A stretch of 64,000 nucleotides of DNA. Source: Lutjanus erythropterus. Taxonomy: Eukaryota; Chordata; Actinopteri; Lutjaniformes; Lutjanidae. A model generated the notes under the pieces. It searched no databases and was not told where the DNA came from. It was given only the letters and a program-made list of their open reading frames with translations. Numbering within the stretch: the stretch's first letter is position 1; each line of letters opens with the position of its first letter. This document shows positions 37,501 through 44,611 of this stretch, piece after piece. The stretch covers positions 14,414,023 through 14,478,022 of the forward strand of contig CM034609.1 in assembly GCA_020091685.1 (NCBI GenBank), given 5' to 3'. Made by a program: the position numbers and the translations under genes.

Positions 37501-39729
37501 ATCTGACGTGTGTCTCCGTGCCAACAGGAGCCTCTGCAGACTCTCACCCTGTTTGCTGTGGCTGGGGAGCTGCACTCCTACAGCGAGGTGTGCGAGGCCT
37601 TGTCCACGCTGGAAGTGGCTCTTGGTTTCCTCGCCATGACTGGGGGAGAGCCTCTCACGCAGCTGTCCGCCTACCTGGAGGAGGTGCTGCAGATGGAAAA
37701 CCAGATGGCTCCGCATATCCTCAAGGTCAGCCTATTTTATCGTGTTCCACGTTCCCTCACTTCCACAGGATGAACAGTCAGCTGTGTTACTTTGTATATG
37801 AACAATTTGCCAGACATGCCCTTGAGAGCAACTGTATTGTTATCTGACTTTTAGTGCCAACATACTAACTTCTTGACTACTGGAGGTAAATGAAGGAGGG
37901 CTTGTTGCCATGTTGTTGTGAGATAAATCTTAATGTTCTCCTTGTTTTGCCCACAGGCCCTGAGCATGTGCTGTCTGAAGCATTGTGTGGCTTTGTGGCA
38001 GCTGCTGGCCTCACTCAAATCAGAAAATATGCTGCGGCTCAAGAGGGTAAGCCATCACAAAACAAAACAGATACAGTACAGACGTGGTAGTCGCAGTATT
38101 ACAGGTGACTTAATAATATAACTTATGTGTAAAAGACCAATTTTAATACATTTCTTTCTCCATGCGTTCCCTGTGTTCTTCAGGATCCGTTTGTGGAAGT
38201 CTCAGAGCAGTACAAACAGGCCCTGGGTGAGGACGAGCACAGGCTGCTGACTGGCTTCTTTTCCAAGAACAGCGCTGACGGTTTCCTGCTGGAGATGCAC
38301 GAGTTCCTGGTGCTGGTCCTCAAAAAGCCCAATGCACTTGAAACCTTCAGGCCTGACTGGGGGTAAAACACAATGTTTTTTTTAATTAAATTGTTCGTGA
38401 TTTGTTAATCTTTGCAAATCAAATTAAATTGCTTTTATTTACAAGATTTACAAAAGGTTAAGTGCCATGGGGTCGGACAATTACATTTCTTATGTCTGAC
38501 CTGGAAAGTTATGTATTTAAAGGAGAAGTGTGTGATTTCCAGTGGCATCTAGCGTTCAAACCTTAGATTGCAACTAAGAGGATTTACCCCGACACCGCCC
38601 CTCTCTCACCAAGAGTACGGTGGCCGTCAGCGGACAAAATGGCGAGCGAAAGCTATCTCACAACAAACTACAATTATGTGTGTAGGATGAATTACCTGTC
38701 CAGCAGAAAACAGGCAACCTCGGCGTCACTGTGAAAACGTTTGTCCTCCATCAGCGATTTCCATCGTGTGAACGCTATGCCGATGTTGATTCGTGTTTTT
38801 GCCGTTTCCTGTCATGCTTGCGTTTACTTTCTTCGCATCTCCGCTTCTTGGATGACGGGGATTCACTGTCCGCTGCTTTTCGTTCTGGTACAGTGTATGT
38901 ATGATCCTCCATTTGTCAAAACTGTGCCAGTCAAGGTTCACAACGCTAAATGGTCTGCCAGCAATCACCCGCGTCTATCCTCCCCGTCTACTTCCGTGTT
39001 TACGCTGCGGCGTCTACGTAAGGTCGCCATCGGCTTCCCAAGACTCACTGTTAGTGCAGTTTGTCCGCTCTGCGCTGCCAAAGACGGCGCAGGATGATGA
39101 TCTCCGTAAGTCGACCCGACAGTATGTAACTATAAATGGCTATTTCTAAAGTAACGGGAACATATAGATTATGAGTTTACGTTGATTGATAATAATAAAT
39201 AACATACTTATATATAATATCTCATTTATGTACATAAATTCCTGTAATTATTACACACTGGTCCTTTAAGTGTGTAAAATAAAGTACCTTTTTTTTACTT
39301 TTTTATCCACTTAAATAGTCTGATGAGCCTGTGTTTACATTTTCCCAGTAGTATGTTAGCCAGCCGTAAAAAGCAAGAGGAGATATTTCTTTTTGTCTAT
39401 TTTTGACGTTGTATTTTATGGTAAACTCCACTTTTGTCCGTATGGGTCTCCAAAGTCAACAAAGTATGAAAGTTCTTTGTAGTAGCTTTAAATACAACAA
39501 AGAAAAAGATGGGAATATGTGTGTTTGTGTGTGTGTAAGTGTGATGCATAAAATGTATGTTTTGTCTCTGAACAGCCTGAAAGACACACTGGTGTCTTAC
39601 ATGGAGCGTAAAGACTTGGACATTCCCCCCGACGTGGAGGAGTTCTTCCCGGAGGAGATCCTGCTGTCCCACTATGTTGAAGCCTGGAAGTTCATCGTGG
39701 CCTTCAAGCAGGAGCGTCAGAGACAATGA
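4435..39729 (+). CDS. rnf213: E3 ubiquitin-protein ligase RNF213 (mysterin), 66 coding exons
   Basis: Giant AAA ATPase and ubiquitin ligase; in mammals it is cytosolic, coats lipid droplets and microbes, is interferon-induced, and is the moyamoya susceptibility gene. I assembled 66 coding exons by splice sites and phase: 15,762 nt, 5,253 residues, no internal stop, all introns GT-AG. Human RNF213 is about 5,200 residues, so this is full length. The start is the first ATG after an in-frame TGA (4423-4425) in the same exon. Landmarks: zinc ribbon Cys 3/6/18/21; CBM20-like domain about 390-520; AAA2 P-loop near 2064-2069; AAA3 Walker A Lys2492 and Walker B Glu2554; AAA4 Lys2843 and Glu2913; RING Cys4052 to Cys4090; RZ finger with His4555. 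Exon lists are in the domain entries. Teleosts often carry more than one rnf213 paralogue; I cannot say which this is. No frameshift or lost catalytic residue was seen. Confidence 0.97.
5391..7509 (+). CDS. rnf213: rnf213 exons 2-4: lysine cluster and disordered N-terminal region
   Basis: Exons 5391-5545, 6501-7202 and 7322-7509 encode residues 34-381. The region is hydrophilic and low in complexity, rich in Ser, Glu, Gln, Lys, Pro and Thr, with no folded domain. The exon 2/3 junction joins PKKK to KKKRKNKKKKDG, giving a basic block around residues 83-98 that could be a nuclear-localisation or nucleic-acid/membrane-binding patch. Exon 3 carries acidic and serine clusters (ESSDSESSD), then a Lys/Gln/Thr-rich half. 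Disordered, fast-evolving sequence is expected at this end of RNF213. Confidence 0.9.
5596..5790 (+). repeat. tRNA-derived SINE-like fragment in intron 2
   Basis: The order GTACTGAGGCTGTAAGTCCT, then a degenerate B-box (GGTTGGACTCC at about 5639-5649), CCTGTGGTCC, a CTCTCTCTCTCTCC run, TGTCCTATCTGAAGAAAGG and an A-rich end matches a fish SINE with a tRNA-like head, recognised from memory. The A box is poor, so this copy is decayed and not a tRNA gene. Confidence 0.6.
5810..6070 (+). repeat. GGGACTGTTCACCCC-type repeat followed by a GGCC(A/G)-rich fragment
   Basis: Starts with GAAGGGACTGTTCACCCCAA, the terminal motif of the family also seen at 1790 and 63449. It then shows diverged GGCCAAATGCTGG and CATTTGGCCGGTGG segments of another dispersed repeat. 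The composition is unlike the adjoining exons. Confidence 0.5.
7622..9276 (+). CDS. rnf213: rnf213 exons 5-7: CBM20-like domain and start of the stalk
   Basis: Exons 7622-7789, 8645-8850 and 8975-9276 encode about residues 382-607. The stretch from TIYFHAVLSKDF through RIFIRAGGRMGSW, VEGCLPT and IPYKYVVY to GDWHQYDDIIC has the alternating strands and the G-S-W and I-x-Y-K-Y pattern of CBM20-type starch/glycogen-binding modules, which has been assigned at this place in RNF213. Whether this fish copy binds glycan cannot be told from sequence. The rest of the third exon is helical and leads into the N-terminal stalk. Confidence 0.85.
7990..8429 (+). mobile_element. 3' part of a decayed Tc1/mariner element
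   Basis: Fragments such as TCTCCCATTGAAAATGTGTG, AACAATTAGTGTCCTCAATT and TTGCAAATCATTGCATTCTG, then a terminus GAATTGGGGTTGTA, match the end of the fish Tc1-like transposon with long terminal inverted repeats. The transposase C-terminus is present but broken. It lies in sense orientation in the intron between exons 5 and 6. Confidence 0.75.
9365..17632 (+). CDS. rnf213: rnf213 exons 8-23: N-terminal stalk
   Basis: Exons 9365-9633, 9759-9971, 10079-10271, 10357-10412, 10614-10785, 10881-11039, 11148-11246, 12673-12795, 12981-13164, 13683-13856, 13990-14142, 14234-14850, 15505-15664, 15989-16206, 17212-17349 and 17468-17632 encode residues 608-1638. The sequence is helical and leucine-rich without catalytic motifs, as expected for the extended stalk seen in the mammalian RNF213 structure. 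A strongly conserved-looking segment is VFVDLASISAGENDMDVDRV (exon at 15989), which I recognise from vertebrate RNF213. The 99-nt exon at 11148 and 56-nt exon at 10357 are supported by phase on both sides. Several introns here are swollen by transposons. Confidence 0.9.
11345..12645 (-). mobile_element. Decayed Tc1/mariner element, interrupted by a hAT-like insertion
   Basis: Reverse-strand copy of the Tc1-like family also at 7990, 15755, 16245 and 42070. The left end shows GAATTTGATGCCTGCAACAT and CCAAAAAAGCTTGGACAATG. The right end shows GCATTAAATTCAGAATGAGT, TTTGCAAATCATTACATTCT and CTTTTTGGGAATTTGGC. Both ends therefore carry parts of the long terminal inverted repeat. Between them the transposase is broken by stops and deletions, and by an insertion at 11836-12079. 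The element fills most of the intron between exons 14 and 15. Confidence 0.75.
11836..12079. mobile_element. hAT-like non-autonomous element nested in the Tc1 copy
   Basis: Starts CAGTGGTCCCCAAATTGAGG and ends AAACTTTGGAACCACTG, which are imperfect inverted termini beginning with CAG. The eight bases on each side, CATTAAGT (11828-11835) and CTTTAAGC (12080-12087), match at 6 of 8, as expected for a decayed hAT target duplication. There is no coding capacity. Confidence 0.6.
13165..13682 (+). other. Intron 16 of rnf213, nothing recognised
   Basis: A 518-base intron with no coding potential and no repeat family that I can name confidently. Confidence 0.6.
15000..15420 (+). repeat. Dispersed repeat, copy 1 (partner at 26815)
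   Basis: Shares an ordered series of blocks with 26815-27545: a GA/CAAGAAATAGG/GGGCAATGTAG-like start, ATTTGATCAGTGCTGTTTAG, then GGTCTTCTTTTTGCAACCAG, CCCCTGGTGGTCACTAATAA, GAATGCAG and GCAGACCTGGAAGCT. Both copies are in the same orientation. It is a non-coding fish repeat; the class is unknown to me. It supplies the splice-like sites of the pseudo-exon at 15365-15466. Confidence 0.65.
15365..15466 (+). other. Repeat-derived pseudo-exon, 34 open codons
   Basis: Follows a strong acceptor (TTTTCTTTTTGCAG) and precedes CCACAG then GTATTT. It is 102 nt, open in phase 0, and the flanking exons also meet in phase 0. Known vertebrate RNF213 has no matching sequence as far as I recall. The following intron would be only 38 nt, so I do not include it in the coding sequence. 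Confidence 0.25.
15755..15930 (+). mobile_element. 5' fragment of a Tc1/mariner element
   Basis: CATTCTGAATTCAATGCCAG, CACCTGTTTGGAAC-like sequence and AACAGGTGATAATATCATGA match the region just inside the left terminal repeat of the Tc1-like family. There is no transposase reading frame in the fragment. It lies within the intron just before the exon at 15989. Confidence 0.6.
16245..17127 (-). mobile_element. Internal Tc1/mariner transposase remnant (minus strand), split by a nested element
   Basis: The reverse strand at about 16240-16315 can be read as part of a broken DDE transposase (an FQQDN-type stretch typical of Tc1 catalytic cores). The same element resumes at 16779 (GCCTGCATGGCAGCATGTCG) and runs to about 17127 in the same orientation. 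A 457-base element separates the two halves. Terminal repeats are missing, so this is a dead internal fragment. It fills the intron between exons at 15989 and 17212. Confidence 0.7.
16318..16774. mobile_element. Nested non-autonomous element with GGCCTTATTCA termini
   Basis: Starts GGCCTTATTCACC (16319) and ends TATTTATGAATGAGGCC (16774); the ends are imperfect inverted repeats. CATT precedes it (16314-16317) and follows it (16775-16778), consistent with a short target duplication. It splits a Tc1 remnant whose sequence continues on both sides, so it inserted later. It has no coding capacity. Confidence 0.55.
17958..24853 (+). CDS. rnf213: rnf213 exons 24-32: dynein-like AAA core
   Basis: Exons 17958-19242, 19362-19540, 19657-19812, 19906-23502, 23583-23707, 24125-24241, 24320-24444, 24545-24667 and 24774-24853 encode residues 1639-3567. 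The large 3,597-nt exon holds most of the ATPase. AAA2 has a P-loop AGVGKS (about 2064-2069), split by an intron. AAA3 has GETGCGKT (Lys2492), FFDEAN (Glu2554) and AACNPY (Asn2591). AAA4 has GKPGSSKS (Lys2843), VVLDEIG (Glu2913) and ISNWALDPAKMNRG (Asn2954, Arg2964). A later FPIPLINRLEKH motif (Arg3228) is typical of RNF213. In mammals AAA3 and AAA4 are the hydrolysing modules, and all their key residues are kept here. The last small exon encodes an acidic EEMEVEEEMEVGEN linker. Confidence 0.95.
18642..18693 (+). other. rnf213: Acidic repeat DDESEEDESEED within rnf213
   Basis: Residues about 1867-1883 form a tandem acidic patch with an ESEED unit repeated, ending ISDDN. It lies just before the first AAA module. 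Acidic serines of this kind are typical casein-kinase-2 type sites, which is inference. It is probably a surface loop of variable length. Confidence 0.7.
20824..21154 (+). other. rnf213: AAA3 catalytic motifs of RNF213
   Basis: Walker A GETGCGKT is encoded at 20827-20850 (Lys2492), Walker B FFDEAN with catalytic Glu2554 at 21031-21033, and a sensor-like Asn2591 in AACNPY at 21142. The spacing fits an intact ATPase module, corresponding to the active AAA3 of mammalian RNF213. Confidence 0.92.
21880..22270 (+). other. rnf213: AAA4 catalytic motifs of RNF213
   Basis: Walker A GKPGSSKS is encoded at 21880-21903 (Lys2843) and Walker B VVLDEIG with Glu2913 at 22108-22110. A sensor Asn2954 and conserved Arg2964 follow in ISNWALDPAKMNRG. 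The P-loop has Ser-Ser-Lys instead of the common Gly-Lys, as in other RNF213 proteins. The module should be active. Confidence 0.9.
25052..28396 (+). CDS. rnf213: rnf213 exons 33-41: hinge and E3 region before the RING
   Basis: Exons 25052-25205, 25298-25439, 25528-25719, 25823-25953, 26050-26207, 26307-26513, 27692-27921, 28050-28170 and 28296-28396 encode residues 3568-4045. The sequence is helical with no enzymatic motif and corresponds to the scaffold joining the ATPase core to the RING. The 28296 exon (AFQAVIHLLKTCKDGAVELI) has a weak AAG acceptor but reads straight into the RING exon in phase. The donors at 25206 (GTTCTA) and 26208 (GTTGTT) are weak but are the only in-phase choices found. 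Confidence 0.9.
26815..27545 (+). repeat. Dispersed repeat, copy 2 (partner at 15000)
   Basis: Contains CAAGAAATGGGCAATGTAGT, ATTTGATCAGCACTGCC, a second similar start at about 27180 (CAAGAAATAGGCAATGTAG), then CTTCTTTTTGCAGCCAGTGG, CCACCTGCTGGCCATTAGAA, GAATGCAGGTTTAAGGC and CAGACCCAGAAGCTCCATCC. The repeated start suggests two overlapping or tandem insertions. It occupies most of the 1.2 kb intron before the exon at 27692. Confidence 0.65.
28494..28610 (+). other. rnf213: C3HC4 RING finger of RNF213
   Basis: Within the exon 28478-28660 the protein has Cys4052, Cys4055, Cys4067, His4069, Cys4072, Cys4075, Cys4087 and Cys4090 (CPVC, CLPCEHIYCVAC, CPLC), the complete C3HC4 set. The RING recruits ubiquitin-conjugating enzymes. 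In mammals it is dispensable for part of the ligase activity, which relies on the RZ finger. All ligands are intact. Confidence 0.95.
28820..31261 (+). CDS. rnf213: rnf213 exons 43-50: E3 shell
   Basis: Exons 28820-28986, 29085-29187, 29298-29412, 29562-29763, 29912-30099, 30497-30619, 30726-30836 and 31019-31261 encode about residues 4107-4524. The sequence is helical, with no catalytic motif visible, and lies between the RING and the RZ finger. The donor at 30100 is GTTCAG (weak) and the acceptor at 29297 is CTGAAG (purine-rich), both required by phase. Confidence 0.9.
30110..30470 (+). other. Intron between exons 47 and 48, possible repeat
   Basis: About 400 bases between exons. TTGCGTAGCCAGATCTCCAC and nearby sequence resembles a fish dispersed repeat that I only partly recognise. 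There is no coding potential. Confidence 0.35.
31349..31766 (+). CDS. rnf213: rnf213 exons 51-53: RZ-type zinc finger
   Basis: Exons 31349-31424, 31529-31563 and 31666-31766 are very short but close in phase. They encode CPNGHPCTIGECGQPMEK followed by STCLDCGAEIGG. The RZ ligand pattern is Cys4551, His4555, Cys4571 and Cys4574, with Cys4557 and Cys4562 between. In mammalian RNF213 this finger and its histidine carry out ubiquitin transfer, including ubiquitylation of bacterial lipopolysaccharide. The motif is complete, so this fish protein should keep that chemistry (inference). Confidence 0.93.
31876..39729 (+). CDS. rnf213: rnf213 exons 54-66: C-terminal region
   Basis: Exons 31876-32032, 32235-32409, 33270-33364, 33495-33746, 34739-34871, 35178-35261, 35351-35531, 36712-36913, 37010-37087, 37528-37725, 37957-38046, 38184-38362 and 39576-39729 encode about residues 4595-5253. 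The order of segments (LLPRRQGPGLCSTALVSYLI, ELERDLMPLVLSN, IVSRFLLGKP, LKDTLVSYME) is that of the RNF213 C-terminal domain, which packs on the E3 module. The protein ends EILLSHYVEAWKFIVAF...QRQ, with TGA at 39727. An alternative in-frame donor lies at 32332. Confidence 0.93.
32410..33269 (+). other. Intron 55, TA-rich stretch, nothing recognised
   Basis: An 860-base intron with a TATATATATG-type stretch at about 32728-32750 and no recognised repeat or gene. Confidence 0.55.
33747..34738 (+). other. Intron 57, nothing recognised
   Basis: A 992-base AT-rich intron. A poly-A run lies at about 33850. No repeat family or gene was identified. Confidence 0.55.
35532..36711 (+). other. Intron 60, nothing recognised
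   Basis: A 1,180-base AT-rich intron. The reading frame just before the next exon stays open for about 90 codons, but the clear CCCTCTAG acceptor at 36711 and conserved protein order define the exon start at 36712. Confidence 0.6.
37115..37447. repeat. AAGAACCCTT-type repeat, copy 1
   Basis: Carries many alternating GGGTTCTTT and AAGAACCC blocks (for example AAGGGTTCTTTGGAAG, AAAAAGAACCCCTTGAG, GAGGGTTCTTTAGAAGC) and ends CAAAGAGTGTA. A second copy at 46860-47370 shares the blocks. The internal symmetry suggests a short fold-back DNA element. It fills the intron between exons 62 and 63. Confidence 0.6.
38521..39265. mobile_element. TTAA-flanked (piggyBac-like) non-autonomous element in the last intron
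   Basis: Left end TTAA then AGGAGAAGTGTGTGATTT (TTAA 38517-38520). Right end is the inverse, AATTATTACACACTGGTCCT then TTAA (39266-39269). The inverted termini match at about 13 of 16 bases and TTAA flanks both ends, the pattern of piggyBac-type insertion. The 745-base body is markedly GC- and CpG-richer than its surroundings, and has a YY1-like AAAATGGCG at 38636. It has no transposase ORF. It lies between the last two coding exons. Confidence 0.7.
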
Positions 39730-40465
39730 AAACGAAATGAAAGGGTTGTTTGTTTGTCTACCTTCTTTTTGATATCTTGATCAAATCAGAAGTTTACAAT
39801 CATGTCAATCATGACTTAACAGTATTGAAATAATATACATGTGCGATATAATCGTTATTTTACACATATTTATGCAGATAAAACGTGCCTTTCTCAGAGC
39901 ACTTAAGTTGAGCTTCATAGTGCCACAGAAAAAGTGTGCAGTTCACATTTACAGCTCACCTGTCTGAAGATGTGAGCGTTAAGGTTTTTCTTTTTGTTTA
40001 ATTATGTGTTCTTGTTTTGTATTACTTTTCCTTCTTACTTAGCATCAACATGTACAGTTTCCGTACAGTTGAAGTCTTCTTTCTTGCACTTTGCTTGTGA
40101 TGTGAATTTGTCTGTCCCGAAAAATCTGAATTCTACTCAGGTACAAAATGTGGAAAAAACTCTGGGGACTGAAAATCAAGCTGGCCTAAGTCACTTTATC
40201 AAGTAAAATTTGTCATTTCCATTCCTTTTTTTTTATATCACTGTTCATGTTATATTGATGTGTTGTAAGTTTGAACAAGTTGTAACTGTCTGAAACAACT
40301 AGAAAGTTAATTTTCTTTTGTTTTGACTGTTTTCCCTTTATCAAATGTTAATCATATTTACAAAATGCAGAATACCCTGTTAGTCTCATTTTCCTGATTA
40401 CTTATTTTTTATGTGTGCTTGGTAAAACATACTTTAAATAAAGCTTAAATGTTACCTTGTGTTGT
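39730..40465 (+). other. rnf213: rnf213 3' UTR
   Basis: AT-rich untranslated sequence from the stop codon to about 20 bases past the polyadenylation signal. No repeat was recognised. The extent is inferred from the AATAAA at 40437. Confidence 0.7.
40437..40465 (+). terminator. rnf213: Polyadenylation signal of rnf213
   Basis: AATAAA at 40437-40442 is followed by TTGTGTTGTGCTTGTTAG, a GT-rich downstream element. It is about 710 bases after the stop codon and is the first canonical hexamer with such context. Confidence 0.75.
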
Positions 40466-40469
40466 GCTT

Positions 40470-42065
40470 GTTAGTGGGACAATACATGTTTCAAATATGA
40501 CATTTTATTCACCTCATGCTGGTGTGTCAATGGTCTCGGTGCTGCCTCCACCTGGCAAACCACTGAGTAATATCAACTTAATTTGTCCAAATATTTGTCA
40601 ATAATGTACAACAATACACTTACATTTTTTGGTGTATTGTACTGGATTATTTCCTCATTCAGCAATAAATTAATGAAATGTTGATGTCATGCTTATATTC
40701 ACGTCCTTTGACACTAAACTCATTTATGGGCATGAAGTAAGCAGGTTAAAAACAAAACATACTTTCTTACTTACTCTGAGTGATTTCTGGCTATACCAGT
40801 AATTTTGAGATATCTATCTCTGACATTTCTGTTGCCACAAAAATTAACAATAGTGTCTGGTTCATGGTGATGGAGATGAGTATCAATGTTAGAGGTGGGC
40901 CTGAGTCCGGCAGCAGGGCGCTACTGGAAATGTCCACTGGCGGCTGAATAACATCACAGGATGAGTATTGCTGGAACTCAGAAATGTGTATTTAATTACA
41001 GCTGAGTAGATCTAAATTAAGTTGTGTTTGTGTTTCTTTAAAGAGAGTATTATACAGTAGATTCTCAACTGCATTGCTACTGTAGGTCACAAAAATGACT
41101 CCTTATTTACATGTTACATCACTGCCAAACGCCAACAGAGGCGATCCATGATCGAGCGCTCAGGAAATGGCTGGCTGCCTAAGGTTACGTGACTTTCTGA
41201 CCCTCTGTTGGTGGGAGCTCAATGTGTTTCTGATCAGGCTGATGAAAATGATAAGCGCAAGACAGCCACAGGACTGGTGCTGGACGGATCCTTAATTCAA
41301 TTTCCTCTATACCAAAGCAGTGTTTAGCATAACAATGACAAATGGAAGCATGCGCCTGTGAAAGTAAACCATGCCAGCGACCACCCTCTGGGAGTCTGGC
41401 AGTCAAATGACATCCAGAAGAGTAGTCCCAGATTTCACCCAAATACCATTAAGTTTTCGCTTTATCTCGCTGGCATAATAAAGCAAAGAATCTAATCTAT
41501 AAATCATGATGAAACAGATAAAACCCCACTTTACAGACTAAAATGAAGAGCTGTCGGCCAGCAGATTCTACCAGGCTAAGGTGATGCCGACACCGTGTCC
41601 TCACTGCTCATTAGCAAACCCCAATATGGAAGTACTGTACATGGGGTTAATAAACACACCCACAAATGGGTAATGAGGTGTGATTTGTGCAACTCAGTCC
41701 TGTAGAACAAGCCTCAGTGAGCAAGTTGAATCACTTTCACTTCCACTCCTGTAGGCTTCAAAGCCACCCTGCCAATGGCACAAAGGGGAGGATAGAAAGG
41801 GGCCAAATTCTTTTCCCTTCTCTCTGTTTGCTTCTTGTCTTTGTCTCTTGATGAGGAGGAATTAAGGGCAAAATTACTGTGCATCGTGGCTCACATTTAA
41901 TGATATTCATGGGCGATGGACAGTTGGGATCAGGTCTCAGGCATGAGGGTGTTATGATTAACAAAGCTTGATAATGATGTGCATCAGTGACCTCTTTTGC
42001 TTGCAGCTACAGCATGTTGGAGGATTTGAGAGAACGTACAGTAAATAAAATAAAATAAAAAGTTA
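40470..42065. other. Intergenic DNA with a GC-richer candidate conserved element
   Basis: No gene or repeat recognised. The segment about 41110-41640 is less AT-rich and has many homeodomain-like TAAT/ATTA and TCATTAGC motifs, with no coding frame. It is a candidate enhancer only. Confidence 0.4.
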
Positions 42066-42069
42066 ATAA

Positions 42070-42872
42070 AAACAGATACAATCATTTGCAAAAACTTTTT
42101 TACATATATTCCATTTAATACATTACTAAGGCAAGATATTTAATGTTCAGATGAATAAATTGTATTGTTTTATGTCAATATACACTCAAGCTGAATTTGA
42201 TGCCTGCGACATGTTCCAAAAATGTTGGGACAGGGGCGTGTTTACTGTTGCGATAGATCACCTTTTCTTGTATCAACACTCAGTAAGTGTTGTTGAACTG
42301 AGCACACTACTTTGTTGAAGTTTTGAAAATGAAATTCTTTCCCATTCAGGGGTCAAAGATCATGGGCATTCAAAATTGGGTTTTGGCCTCGGCCCTTACA
42401 TGCAGAGATTTCTTCTGATTATCTGAATCTTTTGACAATATTATGGATGACAGACAGGACAGATTATGTTGTTGCTAAACTGCTACACTATTTGTCCATG
42501 CAGTTTTTCACAAAGTGGCGAACCTCTTCCCATCCATGCCTGTAAATGACTGGGACTTTCGAAGATACCCCTTTAATACCCTGTCATGATACTATTACCT
42601 GTCACTAATTAATCTGTTTACCTGTATTATATTCAATACGGGTGTTTCTGAGCATTCACAGTCTTTTGCTGCCCCTGTCCCAACTTTTTTGAAAGACGTT
42701 GCAGGTATAAATTGGTGTATAAATTCACAAACAAACAAACAGTCTGAACATTACATATTTTGTCTTTTTACTGTACTCAATTAAATATAGGTCAAAATGG
42801 ATTTGCAAATCATTGCATTCTGTTTTTATTTATGTTTTACACAACATCCCTACTTTTTTGGAATTGGGTTGT
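42070..42872 (-). mobile_element. Internally deleted Tc1/mariner element
   Basis: Both long terminal inverted repeats are recognisable. The left part includes GAATTTGATGCCTGCGACAT and GTTCCAAAAATGTTGGGACA. The right part includes CTGTCCCAACTTTTTTGAAA, GCAAATCATTGCATTCTGTT and a GGAATTGGGTTGTA end. The roughly 800-base length is about half a full element, and the transposase core is missing. It is the most intact copy of the family in the window. Confidence 0.75.
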
Positions 42873-42879
42873 AGAACTA

Positions 42880-44605
42880 TTCTGCAAACTTTCTAAGAAG
42901 ATTTAGTTAATCGTACGATTACAGATTACACTATAATCCATCATGATTCTAAAATTTGTTATATAAGAGTCTGATTGATGGGCCTTTAGGGGTCATTTTG
43001 GCTCTAAAGAAGTTCTTCTGCCAGGTACCTGCAATCAGGACTTAAATCAGATTATCCTTTTTTTTTTCAACTTTGGTTAAATGCTATTAGACTAACTTGA
43101 AACCAGTATTAAAACTGTTTAAAATTTGACCTCTGCTAAAAATGATCTGATATTGTTTTAAACCATATTCAAAACAAAATCAGTTTTCCTGGTGGCGAGA
43201 TGGTCGAAGACATGTTTGGTTTAAATGTGTCCAGCCAACCTTACTGCATGTATTTCCAAATTTTCTTCACATATGTTGCTCTCTCTTCTGTGAGCTGTTA
43301 AAAAAAGCTTGATGATCTCACAAAATATTTAAAAATTCAACAATGTTAAATCTAGGTCAGCAGTCTTAATCAATTCTCCCCTTTTTACTTGTCTTGAGTC
43401 ACTCCTCTGTATCTATTAACCCTTCGGAGATGCCCTATGAACTTTGCAATCCTGTTAAAATAATATGAAGTTCAGCTTTGAATCGTCAATACGCCTTGAT
43501 CTGCGGAGGAGCTTCAAACTTAACCCTTTGCAAAACAGCCTCAGATATTCATCAAGTTTACACCTTGGGGATCCAATATCACTCAGAGGCGCCGTCGCCA
43601 GTCGGGCGCTCTCAGCCAAAAAGGAGCTGAGATTTTAATGATTGTGGTATGAAATCAGTACGCTGAAACACCCCGGAGACCGAAGAAAGCACACCAACAG
43701 GCTACTGTATTTTCTATGGGGCATTACATTTGCTTTACTGGCGGTCTGGGAAAATGTTTTCTTTAAATTAGCCCTTCAGGGTGCTGCTGTTATTGCATTA
43801 TTATCAAATTAGTGTATTTTAATTACTACGTCATCTGAAATGTATGTGCCAGTAGGTCACCGTGGGGTGAGAGCAGAGACCGTGTCCAAACTCTCAGGTC
43901 GCCCAGCCTGCTGTGCAACGCTGAGATGAGGGAGAAAGAGAGAGAAGTGAGCACATCTGTGAATTATATTAGCTAATTGTGTGCACTTCTCCTTGCACTC
44001 AACACTCGGGTTGTCCTCCAAGCACAAGGAAGAAATTAAGAGCACTGCTGCCATGTTGTTCTATTAAATACGTGAAGAGAAAATACAATTACTAGTTAAG
44101 TGGGAACATACCACATGGGATTATGAGAGGCACAGCATTTCAAGACTTCAGAGCGAGTTAATTTTTTGCCATGAACATGAACAGGTTTCCCAGCAACACC
44201 ATTTCAAGGTGTACATGCAAACAGATGGCAGAAAAGAGACAGCAGTATTACAGAGAACATTCAGGCTAATTAAGATGTCCTAACTTAAATTCAGGTGCAT
44301 TAAAAATATACAAAACTGTGAAGTCAAAGAGATCGTCTTTCTCTCCTGTCTGTATTAACAGATTAAACTAGAATTAATGTAGTTGTTTTCCTCAAGTTCC
44401 AATTTGCATCTGTGTTTGCATAAAATATGTAGTGAGGACTTTGAGGGAATTTAATAAAAGATATTAAGTATATTTTTTAATCACTATACTTATGTGTATG
44501 ATTCCAGTGAATAATTTCCAGTGAGAAAAATTCTGTCTTCACTTACAGATTATTTTTACAGAGGAGCACAGAGGACTGATAGAGAGCTGAACATTATGCA
44601 GTCAC
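42880..44605. other. Intergenic DNA with a GC-richer candidate conserved stretch
   Basis: No gene seen. About 43480-44060 has moderate GC, several CpGs and no repeat signature, so it is a second candidate non-coding element. The rest is AT-rich. Confidence 0.4.
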
Positions 44606-44611
44606 AGCAAA

